A stretch of 64,000 nucleotides of DNA, taken from Sipunculus nudus. Lineage: Eukaryota > Annelida > Sipuncula > Golfingiida > Sipunculidae. The stretch covers positions 50,808,750 to 50,872,749 of the forward strand of contig CM049318.1 in the NCBI GenBank assembly GCA_026874595.1. Reading direction: 5' to 3'. Made by a program: the position numbers and the translations under genes. Below are positions 11,340-23,269 of the stretch, piece by piece (within the stretch, counting starts at the first letter, position 1; every line of letters starts with the position of its first letter). Under the pieces are notes generated by a model. It searched no databases. It had not been told where the DNA came from and saw only the letters and a program-made list of their open reading frames with translations.

Positions 11340-13715
11340 TTAGAGACGAAATGGTAGATTTTTTGGCATGCAATATGATATTAGGAGACCATAATGTTAT
11401 ACTGGCTGTTATAGATGGACCAAATGATGATCAATTTCCTTTTTGTTCATTAAATGTTGGAGAAAATAGATGTTTTAGGAAATGAAAAATTTATATTAGC
11501 CAGTGATTTTAATTTGGTTATGGAGCAAGATAAAGATAAATTAGGGAGCGAAAGAATCACACACAAACGATCCAGGAAAATACTTAAGGATTGGAATAGC
11601 CGCCACAGTATAGAGGATGTGCGGAGATATTAACACCCAAAGAAGAGAGAGTACACATGCACCCGTCCGTTCAAACCCATCCCCTGCATCAAGTAGACTT
11701 GATTATCTTTTAGAGTCAGAATATTTGTTAAGCAGGTGAAACTTCAAAATAGCTATAAGAGGGACCATTTACCAGTTCAACTATCTCTTAAGATTTCAGT
11801 CAATAAACGCGGTTCTGACTTTTAGAAGCTGAACTGCTCTCTCTTAAATGGTGAAGAGAAAGTTAATTCTATTAATTCAAATATTGATTCAGTTATAGAT
11901 GAAGGCCCAGGTTTATAAAAGGATACTGAAAATTGTAGAATCAGGGGTGCCTTAATAAAATATTTTACACAAAAAAAGCCTCATTAAAAATGAAATGTTG
12001 TCAGTTGAAAAAGAAATGATCAAATTATTGCCAAAGTACGGGATGGCGATCTATTTTCAAAGAACAATAAAATATTCTGAAAAGTAAATTTGAGAAATTA
12101 ATTGAAGGTTAAACAGCTTGAGCCATTTTTCAAAGCAAAGTATCTTGGTATGAAGATGGTGTAAAAAACAAAGTATTTTTTCAATTTAGAGAAATGGAAT
12201 TTAATAAGGGGCTATTCACAAGCTTTGTACCAATGCTGGAAAAGAAATCGAAAATACAAACCTGCCATAAGAGGAAATGCAAAATTATTATCAAAATATT
12301 TATAGCTCCAATGTCCTTGATGAAAAAATACTGATTTTAGTTCTTCTGTTATCAAAAAGATTAATTTAAAAATTAATATAATAGTGGTTTACAAGAAAAA
12401 ATATTACAGAAGAAGAGATAATAAAAATTATAAAAACATTTAGTAAAAATAAAACCCAGGCACAGATGGTCTCCCGATAGAATTTTATTTAAAAAAATCT
12501 AGGAGATATAAAAAGATTGTTTATGGAGATGGTTCAATATATATTCAAAACAGGTAACATGGGAATTACCCTGAAAAATACTGATTATAAAATTTTGGCA
12601 AAATGCATTTCTCATCGAATAAAGAGTACATTAAACAACATAATTTATCATGATCAATCAGGTTTTATTAAAGATTAATAAATAGGAGAAAATATTAATA
12701 AAATAACATCTATCATGCATCTGGCTCAAACTAAACAAATGGAAACATATATGTCTGTGGACCTAGAAAAAGCTTTTAATTTTTTAGATCATAATTTTAT
12801 AAAAACACTTTAGAGATTTTTAATATTTGCCAAATATCATAAACTTGGTGAATACTTTGTATACAGATGTGTCTTCATGTGTTATTAATAATAATGGATG
12901 GTTTTCAAAATTCTTAAAAGTAACTTGGGGGGGGGGTAGACAGGGATGTCCACTATCGCCCTATTTATTATAATGGCAATTAAAATTATAGCAGAAAATA
13001 TAGCACAAAAAAACAAATATTAAAGGTTTTACACATATGGGAAAAGAATATATGATATCACAATATGTTGATGATATGTCACTTGTTATAACTGGAGGTA
13101 TTAGTTCAATTAAAGCATTGTTAAAAAATTTGAAGAATTTCATAGAAGATCAGGTTTAAAAATAAATAAGGTGAAACGTCAGTTAAACCACGAGAAAACT
13201 GTAGTTGGCTCAATAATAATGAAAAAAAAAATAATTACAGACCTAGGCATATTGTTTTCTAGAGGACCAATTTCGATTTTAGCAAAAACAATAATTGACG
13301 ATTGGAAAGAAATGATAGATGTAAATTATAATAAACAATTAAAAAAAAGGATGATAACATATTTAACTTGTAGTTGAGTCGAAAATTGTCTCCCCTTGGT
13401 CAATTAACACTTATAAAGTCACAACTGATACCACAGTTAGTCAATATAATGACGGCCCTTCCAAGTCCCTCAAAGCAATTATATGCAAATCTTAAATCTT
13501 AATTCTTTTAATTTATTTGGAATGGAAGTGCTGATAAAAATTGGAATATAATGTATAACTTGAAAGATAAGGGTGGATTGGGTATGGTTCACCTTGAGAA
13601 TATTTTTTTAAGCAGGTAACAAAGAATTTCGTGAAGGGAAAAATTGGGTTTAAAGGGTATTATATTTAATCAATATCTATATTATTGTGTAAATATATGG
13701 TGGTTTTGTCAGTTA

Positions 13716-13772
<57 letters not shown>

Positions 13773-13944
13773 GGTGCGAGCATCAGGAACTAAATATATC
13801 AAGCTGTTTGTATTATATTAAGTCTATTAAAGATATTGAAAAAAGGATAGCCAAGAAAAGTGGAAAGAGTCAGGTACATAAACAGAAGTGGGGTAATATA
13901 ATACAAATAAATACATTAAAAATAGATTAACTTAGCACTTGATT

Positions 13945-13987
<43 letters not shown>

Positions 13988-14290
13988 CGCTTTTTATAGA
14001 TACGTACCATTTATGTTAAGATTATGTGTAGTTGTGTGACTTTGTAACGTGAATTGGTCTTGTCTGTAATATATTATGTGGTTTTGTAAGTACATGTATA
14101 TAAACGTGTTTGCATTCTCTTATCCGGCCCATACTCCCAGGTTCATTGGTGCTGAAATTCTCTTGTTTGCATTCACCATTTCACCTTATTTGTCCATATT
14201 CCCAGAATACCCTCCCGGATGTAGCAATTATAAGTTTTAATAAACAATAATAATTATTATAATTATATAAAATATAATAATAATAATAAG
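11340..14290 (+). mobile_element. L1/Tx1-like LINE, 5'-truncated and decayed, inserted in left arm
   Basis: Plus-strand reading (several frames) gives, in order: an endonuclease remnant with ILASDFNLVM near 11,490; SSRLDYLLESEYLLS at 11,690-11,740, matching the RLDYFLIS end of the endonuclease; KNKTPGTDGLPIEFYL-like wording at 12,445-12,490; NTDYKILAKCISHRIKS at 12,575-12,630; DQSGFIKD at 12,652-12,675; MSVDLEKAFNFLDHNFIKTL at 12,750-12,810; GRQGCPLSPYLL at 12,937-12,970; and YVDDMSLVI at 13,066-13,092, the catalytic box. Domain order and block wording fit the L1/Tx1 clade. The 3' end is an AT-only ATAATAATA tail at about 14,235-14,290. Flanking sequence at 11,339 and 14,291 pairs with separate parts of the right arm, showing the LINE landed after the duplication or was lost from the other arm. 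Confidence 0.85.
13719..13770. repeat. (TA)n microsatellite
   Basis: About 50 bases of TA near the 3' end of the LINE. A second TA array lies at 13,947-13,980. Confidence 0.95.
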
Positions 14291-15590
14291 GGTGATATCT
14301 CGATTTAGAAACTAGCAAGAATGAAAAACTTTCCCCTAAAATATCCAAAATGTATTAAGATTTATTTTCTTTTTAATTTGAGCATATCACAATGGCTGGA
14401 CAATTACATCTTGGTGTCACAATGACGTAGAAATGAATGAACCAAGCCATATTATCAGTCATTTTGGTATACTTAATTCTAAAATATTGGTTTATTATTA
14501 CGAACTTTGCAACACTATGATTCAATTTTGTTATCAACTTTAAGGGTTTTAAATACGGGCCTACTTTTATGGCAACATTTCTTTAATTCAATTAGCAACA
14601 TGAGGGTTGGGGATAAAATATCGTATGCCACCCTCGGTTGAACAGTTTGGGGTACATGTCCTATCGTGCCCAAACCAGTCTGCACCCATGCACTGTAGGA
14701 CCTCTGATATACTTTTCTTCTGGACTCATTACTGAAGTCTGGCATCAACAACAAGGTTTTATATCAATCTGTGTCATCAGCTGTGAATGATTACAAGAAA
14801 CCCTATATCATAGGATATGGAGATCTTTATACTGTTATCAACTGGATCATTGGCACAGGTATATCTAGTAGCATCACCGATGCATTGAACTTCGCTGACA
14901 GATGATATACATGTACTTATGTAACTGGTCTAGATATTGACGTACATAGAATGCTAGCCCACGTGATGGTACCTTGCTACCTGTGAAGGCGTTGTCACCT
15001 GATCTTGATTCGGAGATCTGCGAGTACCTACGTTTATCCCGTTTCGTGTGTGTTTGTATGTGAATGTGTGTGTGTGTGTTTATTTACACATTACCCAAGC
15101 CACCGTGACCGGAATCTCACGCAATTTTCAGGGCATCAGACACATGATCAAGGAATCTTCAAATATGTACAGTCACTAAAGCACGAAAAAAACTTAGAAA
15201 TACGGGCCGAGTAAGTGGATGCGAACCAAATTTGGGGAGCATCCCACAATGTTAACCCCCAATGACGGAGGCTTGTACTGCTTAAAATGCAGAATTTAGT
15301 TCTCATGGTTTGAAACTAGGGATCTCGTAAGTGTCAACAGAAAAATCAATAGTTTCAGCAAAGGTAGTAAGTACGTGAGATGCCAGATGAAATGTTAAAG
15401 TAAAGTGTTGCATCTTGTGGTTTGAAATATTTTGAGCATTGCAACAGATGTTAGAGAATGAAAGTCGAACTGATGCTCAGTGAGTTATTTCGTCATTTGA
15501 TTTTTATTTTTTTTAATATTTGCTATGCCTGATTCATGTAATTTGATAATATTCAGGGTTCCTTTTTTTCTGGCCTCGCAAAGTACAATA
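14291..15590 (+). other. Left-arm non-coding DNA paired with 25.1-26.1 kb
   Basis: No gene recognised. The words CTTCTGGACTCATTACTGAA (about 14,720) and GATCTTGATTCGGAGATCT (about 15,002) occur reverse-complemented near 25,605 and 25,330. The 15,030-15,180 part, with a GTGTGTGT tract and TTTACACATTACCCAAGC, belongs to a dispersed family also seen near 25,210, 27,085, 27,780 and 37,380. Confidence 0.6.
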
Positions 15591-16400
15591 TGATGTCCAT
15601 GCATTTTGTCCGGCAAGTAATATTATTGGTCTTTATTTTTCCTGTTAAATATAAGAAAGTTATAAATGTTTTTGCAGATCAGTTTATTTCAAACAAGAAA
15701 TATTGCAAAAGTACTTACTTAGATTCTTCAAACTTTCTTAAGTAATTTCAAACAAGACATATTGCAATAGTACTTGCAATAGCACTTACTTAAGTACTTG
15801 GTACATTAATTACTTGTTGCTGAAAGTGTACCAAAACCTTAAAATAAAAAATTCCTTTATGCCCTTACATATGTAAATAACTTCTGGAGTGTGGTGTAGC
15901 ACAGACAAGTAAAGGTGGTTTGTACAGTCACATTCGTGTACCACATTGCAAGGCTGCCGTTCTTAAACAATTCTACTGATTACTTGACACTTGAACTTAA
16001 TGCAGTTACCACAAGATGCAAAGATATAGCATTAAAGAATGAATTATTATCATGACCGTGCTAAGCAACTCTTGTTTCTTATTATTTGTAAATATCACTC
16101 GTAAATCAATTTGTCATGTGAAACATGCATATTTCCTAGGATGGACATTTTTTACTTACAGTATATCAGGCCTATACTTGAACATTTTTTATAAACGGTT
16201 AAAGATACGATGGTGGCTTTTCAACCTGTCGTTATTTTAGATGTCTAAATTTGTATATGAAACATTGCTTGTACAAAAACAACAAATTCAGTCATGTTTA
16301 ACAAAACATCGAAAAATGTCGATATTTGAAAACTGAATCGCGATACGCACTATCGTGATATACCGATATATCGATTATATCCTGTAGCCCTAGCCATAAC
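15590..16400 (-). repeat. CGATA-rich dispersed repeat, copy 2 (inverted)
   Basis: Reverse complement of the family at 8321-8900 and 23,270-24,010. Contains TATCAGGCCTATACTTGAAC near 16,160, AACCTGTCGTTA near 16,225 and ends with TGAATCGCGATACGCACTAT near 16,333. Pairs with the 23.3-24.0 kb copy in the giant inverted duplication. Confidence 0.75.
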
Positions 16401-16929
16401 TACAGTCTGCTGCTGTTATTGTTACATTATGAGTATTTTTTAATGTTTTATTTGCCTATTAAGTGCGTCCAAGCCCTCGGCCCTTTCATGTAAGGTCGTC
16501 GTGTTCCTATATGAGCGTCATGTTTCTACCTACCGCAGTAGGCATTCGCATATCTGTCAGAACTGCGGCCGTTACGGAGAGAAGATCCGTTACTCGAAAA
16601 TCGTACAAGCTAGAATAGTTAGGATGCAAGCAGAATTTTCCTTTGTTGCATGGTATGGACTCAGAGAAAAACATTGAGTCAGTCAAGAACGGGGCCTGTA
16701 ATGTACCGCATGGATTACCCAATGGACAAATGATACTTATTGTATCCGCCAAAACAGAGTTTTGCGGTTACTATGTTTTCAGTCGGATGCCGCCGCTGCC
16801 GCATAGGTTTCGGGAGAAAATTTGGGATCATGACCGGGTCACATGTGAACTGCTGCGCCCTCGAGTTTGGTTGACCACAGACCTTTCCTCTCTGCCCAGC
16901 GTCCATTTGTGCGTCTGTTTCCACACATA

Positions 16930-17660
16930 AACCCACATATCTCGGAAACCGTTTGGCCGATCGGGCTAAAAATTGCACAAATGTAACCCTTGGATAGCTT
17001 CATAACATGCACTAAAAATGATGGCGCCACCTGCAACCATTTGTGTACAGCGTCCATCTGTTCATCTGCCTTGGGATTAAATCACTCATATCTCGGCAGT
17101 GGTTTGACTTTTCCACCTAACATTTTGCAGGTTTATACATCCTGGACAGCTTTCTTGATTTTTTTGACAGGTGGCGCCACATACATTCCCGTTTACGCTG
17201 CAGACATCCAAGCTCATATCTCGGGAACCGTTTAACCGACTGGGCCAAAATTTTGCATGTCTAAAGCTCTTACATAGCTCGTTATCATATAAAAATTTGG
17301 AGGCGCAACCTGCAACCATTTTCGCACAGCGTCCGTCTGTTTGTCTGATGTGGGCTAAAATTACTCATATCTCAGTAGTGGTTTGACTTATCTTCCTAAA
17401 ATTTTGCATGTTATACATCTTGGATGTAAGCTTCCTCGATTTTGTGGCAGGTGGCACCACCTACATTAATGTTTACGCTGCAGACATTCAGGCTTATATC
17501 TCAGAACTGGTTTGACATATCCCCCTGAATTTTTGCACACATGATTGGTGGCACCATCTGCCACAACTATACAACTTTGACAGCTTTCTAGATTTGTGGT
17601 AGGTGGCGAAACCTTCATTCACTTTACGGCTGCAGACATCCATGCTAATATGCAACACAC
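16930..17660 (+). repeat. Satellite with about 280-bp period built from two half-modules
   Basis: The word CATATCTCGG or a close variant occurs at 16,936, 17,087, 17,215, 17,366, 17,495 and degenerately at about 17,647. Spacings alternate about 151, 128, 151, 129, 152. GTTTACGCTGCAGACAT recurs at 17,191 and 17,471, exactly 280 bases apart. The unit also contains TGGCGCCACCTGCAACCATT and AGCGTCCRTCTGTTCRTCTG. The matching right-arm position lacks this array, so it is an arm-specific insertion. Small frames across it are satellite translations. Confidence 0.85.
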
Positions 17661-17789
17661 CTCACTCTATTTCCCCTTTCCACTCAATCAATGCCTCACT
17701 TCACCCGTCCCACTCTGATTTCGGCGGAACACGTAGTCGATCTTCGTCTACCCGTATTCTAGTTATACTTGTAATAGTACTGTGGTAGT

Positions 17790-18320
17790 GGGCCATTAAA
17801 ATAGACAAGACATTCCGATTAACGACAAGTTATATCTCGGCTAATTACTGTCGTAATCATAATATATATAACACTTTTATTATATGTGTTCACAACTTGC
17901 CAATCGAAAGTGTGTTTTTATTATCAATTAGAGAGGTATTTTCCTTATAAGCGTGGTTAAACGGCAAAGCAAGTCTGCTCTGCGTTTCCCAAGCCACGTC
18001 TTAAATAGATAGTTACACTAGTATTCAGCCCATGTCCTAGTGTTTACTGACTAGAAATAACTTTTTTCCACAAAATGCAACTGGCAACCAAAAATGTGCT
18101 CAAGTGAATTAGATCCACCCAATATTCAACATTAAGTATACCCTTTATTGCAAAAACAAAAAAAAATAGGAATTAAACCAGGCCTGCTGCGTTAAGCTTA
18201 TTTGAACATGTAGGGTGGGTACAAGGTAATGAACCACGCATTGTATGAGTAATAGTGTGTTAAATTAAGTTTTAATCAAGATCTAAGCAGAAAACCGTGA
18301 AACAGCCTGGCTATTAGAAG
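17790..18320 (+). repeat. Left-arm segment duplicated in tandem in the right arm
   Basis: 17,790-18,000 is the reverse complement of both 22,055-22,245 and 22,670-22,890; 18,010-18,320 is the reverse complement of 22,435-22,665. Shared words include AAGTGTGTTTTTATTA, TTGCAAAAACA and AATGTGCTCAAGTG. No coding content. Confidence 0.75.
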
Positions 18321-19190
18321 TCCTCATGGGTCGCATTTTAATGGTCAGAAGCTTGTTACTCGTGGATCATAACGTGATTGGTACGGGAGTCGACAAACAA
18401 ACTGACCAACAACCAGGAACCGTATGAAACCACGTATACATGCGCCGTTCACGGCTGCGGAACACTTATATAACGGTATCAATAATGTCTTTTAATATGA
18501 TGTATTCATCTTATTCAGTGCAAAGCAGCGCAGTATATGTAACGATTAAAAAATATTCCTAACTCTTGGTATGTTTCCGATTCTTTCAGTTTTACTGTTA
18601 TTTTTAAATATTCCCTGTAAAGTTAAGTTTGTATGCTTGCCATTGATAAATACTCCTGCGTGTTACTTTTCGCTGAACCAAGAAAGCTGCTTCTGAAGAT
18701 TGGTCTGTCCGTTATATAATACATTTTACTGTGTGGCCATGCGGGTAAAAAACCTTTGTCGGCGACTGTGAAAACTAGTTATTTAGTTTAAAACCGTGAG
18801 ACCCGCATGGTAATAGTACTCATTATACCTTACATCTTACAAATTCATAACATGTAAAGGAATATTTGTGCAGTAGGGGAAAGATTTGATACCTTTATTG
18901 TCAAGATTATAGTGGCATTCAGCGAGAAGAACGAGATATATTATGATCAAGGATAACGCTGGAGCAACAGACAACCGTTTGTTGCTAGATGAAAGGGCCT
19001 TCACACTTAGGTGCGAGTTTTTTTTTTAAATCAGTATATCGAATGCAACATCTGCCGGACTCCGCCTTTGAAGTAGCTTCCCTATTCATTATAAATCCAT
19101 GTTTGTATCAGGTTTTAGGCAATCTTCTGCTTATCTTAATATAATTCATATATTCCAGAGATATTTTATATAAGGGACAGATAAAACCAA
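18321..19190. other. Unassigned non-coding DNA near the inverted-duplication axis
   Basis: No gene or named repeat recognised. I could not match it confidently to the right arm. Confidence 0.4.
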
Positions 19191-19214
19191 AGAAATGTTA
19201 AGGCAAGCGACAAA

Positions 19215-19295
19215 GTCGGTTGTGGTGTGTCAGATGCCTGGACTCTCTAGGCAGCCGATATTACCGGCTGCCTATACAGTCACACTCCACTCCAC
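19215..19295. repeat. Short palindromic element, innermost left anchor
   Basis: GGCAGCCGATATTACCGGCTGCC near 19,252 is itself an imperfect palindrome. Its flanks match, inverted, the stretch around 20,440-20,545 (ACAATGTCGGCTGCCTAGAC). This is the innermost pair of the giant inverted duplication I could see. Confidence 0.6.
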
Positions 19296-19441
19296 ACTAA
19301 ATGTCAGCTGCCTAAATGTGTGACATTCTGGACCTAGTAGTAACGCTTTGATACATCAAATCATACATCAAAACACGATAGACAATATTTTAATAACCAC
19401 ATTTATTTGAACTTTCATTGTACAATTTATAAAAACAGCAT

Positions 19442-19590
19442 AAATATATATATATATATATATATATATTTAAGTATATATATAAACATGTGTGTGTGTG
19501 TTAATAAACTAGTTAGTCTAATTTATATGTGTGTGTGTTAATAAACTAGTTAGTCTATCTAAAAGGCGTCACTGTTTATCTTTACCTTTG

Positions 19591-19646
<56 letters not shown>
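19442..19646. repeat. (TA)n arrays and short tandem duplication
   Basis: TA arrays at 19,443-19,470 and 19,590-19,646 flank two copies of a segment reading GTGTGTGTGTTAATAAACTA then GTTAGTCTA, spaced about 42 bases. Confidence 0.85.
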
Positions 19647-19651
<5 letters not shown>

Positions 19652-19689
19652 GTATAAAGGTGCTGAACGAATCTAACAGTGCTCCATTA

Positions 19690-20225
19690 GCCTGACGCTA
19701 AGAGCTGATACATGGTCAAAGTCAGCTACAGCACCTGCCAAACATGCACTCTATAATTAAGAGACATAACAACAAACCTTCGAGCGGACAGAATAAAACG
19801 CAACCCAGCGGATGCAATTGCCGTAAAAACAAAGTGCCCCCTTCAAGGAGCATGCCTACAAGCTGGTATTATCTTTGCTGCTGACGTCACAACTACATAG
19901 GACTTGCCAACACTGACTTTAAATCCCGCTACAGAAACCACAAGAAATCATTCAGCCACCCCAAGTACACAAAAGACAAATGAAAAAACACAAATGAACT
20001 TTCAAAGTTCATTTGGCTCCAAGAAAACATTAACATGCCATATTCAATAAACTGGCGGGTCCTCAAACGCGCACCTCCTAGAAAGCTACCAAGTGGAAGT
20101 TGTAATCTTTGCCTTGAAGAAAAGGTCCAAATCATATCGTTCCCCACGACAGAAAGACTCAACAAAAGATCAGAGCTCATTTCAAAATGCAGACATAATC
20201 ATTATTATAGCTTCGGCACGTAATT
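19690..20225 (+). pseudogene. Penelope-like element fragment (C-terminal GIY-YIG region)
   Basis: Plus-strand reading with two or three frameshifts gives the end of a Penelope-like retroelement polyprotein: LPNMHSIIKRHNNKP at about 19,735-19,780, CNCRKNK at 19,818, CPLQGACLQAGIIF at 19,836-19,880, YIGLANTDFKSRYRNHKKSF at 19,897-19,955 (the YIG half of the GIY-YIG nuclease), LSKFIWLQENINMPYSINW at about 19,998-20,056, and CNLCLEEKVQII then LNKRSELISKCRH at 20,101-20,200. The reverse transcriptase is absent. Length and wording fit the C-terminal third of the family. It is broken and non-functional. It sits at the axis of the giant inverted duplication. Confidence 0.85.
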
Positions 20226-20320
20226 ACTTAATGTCACAAACCATTCCTTAACATTTCACATCTGATGATAGCGACAGCAAGAAAACACGTGTTAATGTGA
20301 AACTAAACATTTTCGTTTTA

Positions 20321-20326
<6 letters not shown>

Positions 20327-20392
<66 letters not shown>
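20327..20392. repeat. (TA)n microsatellite
   Basis: About 66 bases of TA just after the Penelope-like fragment. Confidence 0.95.
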
Positions 20393-20395
<3 letters not shown>

Positions 20396-20559
20396 ACAGT
20401 GTTGAACTTGCTCGAGTCGAATACCCTGCTGATATCGAAGTTCCAGACTAGGCAGCTTACACTTAGTGATATCAGTTAAAGCATTGTCGGGAGTTGCTGG
20501 TGTGTGGACTGTCTGAGCTGACAATGTCGGCTGCCTAGACACTTCAAAAACTAAAGGCA

Positions 20560-21580
20560 AAAAAGAATATTTAACAGAGAAGGCATATAACCAGAAGATA
20601 AGGAGTGATCATGTCCAAAGAATTCAGGTGAAAAACTGATAAAGAATAAAGCAAGATGCAAGGAAAGAGGTAAAGAACGTAATAAACATTTAATCAATGA
20701 ATGAGTCGACATAATGTCCAAAGGGTACAAACAAATCTGAGAAAGAACAACTGAAAGCTGCTAAGAAAGATAATAGCTATAAAAATGTTTTGGCATAAAA
20801 AGCGTATGATCAGAAGATGACGTCCTAAAGCCCATATGCCATGCATTCAAATAAAGGGAAATTTTACATTTTAACATCCTCGGTCCAACTATATTTTCTC
20901 ACATTACTTGCAGAATATAGGTCACAGTGACATAATTTCCTAATTTTTTTAGCTATGAAAGTAGAGGTCCATCTGTTACAATTGTTATCCTATCGGAATT
21001 TTAGGATACTAAAAATACTGTTTATTGATCATAATTTACAGAATATATGTCACCATGACTAAATGGTAGAATTTTCTAAGCATTTATAAGTTGTGGTTGA
21101 TTTTCGTATCACAATTAATATTAAATATATAAAGCATGACGGTGAGTGTATTTCATGAAAAAACTGGTGATAAAAATGTCATTATAGTGAAAAGCTGAAT
21201 GAAAACAGCCCCGCAGTAAATAAAAAAAAATATAAAATTTAGAATTACCAAATGCAACAACAAAACAAATATCAAAGTTATCAGGTATGTTCATTACAAT
21301 GAAAATTGTAAAGAAAGGTTGCATTTTTTATACCATGGAGAGGTCAATGTATGAGTCTCTGGTATGATCCCGAGATATATTCAGAGCATTACGGCATAAT
21401 TAAAACAAATGAAAATAATGCAGAAATTCTTAAGAAGCAGTACACTAAGTTGAATTGGAGAAATAAATAGATTATGCCGTGGAGTTGCATCAAAGGGACC
21501 AAGCATTCACATGTTTACATTTTACATGCGCAAGCTTACAAAATATTCCATATTCCGTAATTAAAGTCCTCATCACAAAA
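20560..21580. other. Unassigned right-arm DNA
   Basis: No gene recognised. A short direct repeat is visible: CAGAATATAGGTCACAGTGA near 20,911 and CAGAATATATGTCACCATGA near 21,040, each followed by an ATTTTCTAA-like word. Confidence 0.45.
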
Positions 21581-21588
21581 ACCCATGT

Positions 21589-21813
21589 TTATGTAATTTG
21601 TTTGAAACAATTCTTATGAAACACACCTGAACGGACTACATTGTCCTCTTCGCTACATTCATACATACGCCGCGGGTGTAGTTTTGCCCGCGGTGCATTG
21701 TCGGAGTCAGATTTTGACTCCAACGATCCATAAACAGCAAAGTCGTACTCTAGAGAGTCCGAGTCTGCCCATTGTGTGTACATACAATTCTGTATATTTG
21801 AACTAACTGACAT
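21589..21813 (-). other. Possible first coding exon or relic (unrecognised)
   Basis: A minus-strand frame from ATG at 21,813 reads 74 codons, rich in Ser, Asp and Glu in its middle (EYDFAVYGSLESKSDSD). It includes an AG-GTGTGTTT sequence near 21,617-21,610 that could be a splice donor. No downstream exon was found and no family recognised. It could be a gene relic, part of a transposon, or chance. Confidence 0.2.
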
Positions 21814-22049
21814 AATGCGCCAGAAGAATGAACAACTTCCTCTAAGGAAATCACGTTACTGAAGACATTCTTTTACTTAATTCATATTATCCAAAAGAGC
21901 AAACTCTACCCTCTAAAAACTGCTTATTCCAGGTAGACGCGGCGCTTGCCTGCTTTTACACCACATTATGATCCCTTAAGGTCGTCATGTCCCTGACTTA
22001 CGAAGTGCGCATGCGTAACCTTTGCTCAGAGTGCCGCACCCTTAGCCGG

Positions 22050-23060
22050 TGCTTTAACGACGTGGCTGGGGAAAACCAAGAGCCGAATTGGTTTGCCATT
22101 TAACAACGCTGAAATACCTTTCCAACTGATGAGATAAACACTTTCTATTGGTAAGTTATGAACATATTCAATAAAGGTTTTTTTATCATGAATACGACAC
22201 GTTTTAGCTGAGATATAATTCATCGTTGATTGGATCGCATGTCTTGTCTATTTTAATAACCCATTGCAATGGCTTGACTGAAAATACAAGTATCATAAAA
22301 ATCGTCTGTCATAAATATCTTCTGTCCTTGCACTACATTAAAGGCCTCGTTTTGACTGAATCAGTATTTTTCTTTGAGTCCATACCATGGAACAAAGGAA
22401 GAACCTAATTGCCTCATAACCTATTCCAGGCTTTTAACAACCAGGCCGGTTTTCTCCTTGTATCTTGATTAAAACGGACTTAACGCAGGAGGGTTGGTTA
22501 AATTCCTAAAAATTGATGTTTTTGCAATAAAAGGTTTACTCAATATTGAATTTTGGGAGGATCAAATGCACTTAAGCACATTTGGGGTCGCCGGTTGCAT
22601 CTTGTTGGGAAAGGTGATTTATAATGATGTGGACACCAGGATGGGCTGAAAACTAGTGTAATGATATTCTTACATGCGGCTGGGGAAAACCCAGAACAGA
22701 CTTGGTTTGCCGTATAACAACTCTTATAAGGGAATCACCTTTCAAATTGAAATGATAAACACACTCTCGATTTGTAAGTTGTAAACACATTCAATAAAAG
22801 TGTTTAATTTTTTTTATTACGACAGTTTTTAGCTGAGATATAATTTAAAGTTCACTGGAATGTATTGTCTATTTTAATGCCCCAATGCTATGGCTTTACT
22901 GAAATACAAGTATAACGGGTATCTTCAGTCCACCGGGTAATCCTTGCACTATATTACGGGCCTCGTTCTTGTGTGACTCAACGTTTTTTTTTTCTGAGTA
23001 GGTACCATGCAACAAAGGAAGAACCTACTTGCCTCCTGACCTATTCCAGCTTGTGCGATT
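22050..23060 (+). repeat. Tandem duplication in right arm, period about 625 bp
   Basis: 22,055-22,430 is repeated at 22,675-23,055: GTGGCTGGGGAAAACC / GCGGCTGGGGAAAACC, GGTTTGCC, TTCAATAAA, TTTTAGCTGAGATATAATT, TGTCTATTTTAA, GGCCTCGTT, and a final CATGGAACAAAGGAAGAACC / CATGCAACAAAGGAAGAACC. The left arm has only one copy of each, so the duplication occurred in the right arm (or one copy was lost on the left). Confidence 0.8.
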
Positions 23061-23269
23061 CTCAAGTGACGGGTGTTCTCTTTTTAGGGGCCGCAGTTCT
23101 GACAGATATGCGTATACGTACTAAGGTAGCTGGGAACAATACGCTCATAAAGGAACATGACGACCCTATACGAAAGGGCCAAGCGCGTAGACGCTCATAA
23201 TAGTCAAATATAACATGACTAAAATCCTCCTAGAGTAACAGCAGTAGATGCAGTTATGGCTGACGTTTT

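Larger units (their letters stand above)
6480..19330 (+). repeat. Left arm of giant inverted duplication
   Basis: This roughly 13-kb stretch reappears, reverse-complemented and colinear, at about 33.1-20.4 kb. Anchors I matched by eye (left with right): 6545-6720 with 32,870-33,005; 6770-7080 with 32,550-32,790; 7290-7420 with 32,220-32,350; 8250-8330 with 32,030-32,110; 8960-9120 with 30,690-30,850; 10,480-10,620 with 29,590-29,726; 11,200-11,330 with 28,410-28,550; 14,295-14,760 with 25,570-26,080; 15,000-15,180 with 25,125-25,340; 16,480-16,700 with 22,965-23,185; 17,790-18,010 with 22,670-22,890; 18,010-18,320 with 22,435-22,665; 19,190-19,330 with 20,440-20,545. The arms are clearly diverged, so this is an old duplication. 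Arm-specific insertions are annotated separately. Confidence 0.85.

Noticed and set aside
16507-17386. Dense overlapping frames of 70-95 codons on both strands
   Set aside because: They lie in arm-repeat and satellite DNA; many frames at once reflect GC content rather than coding.
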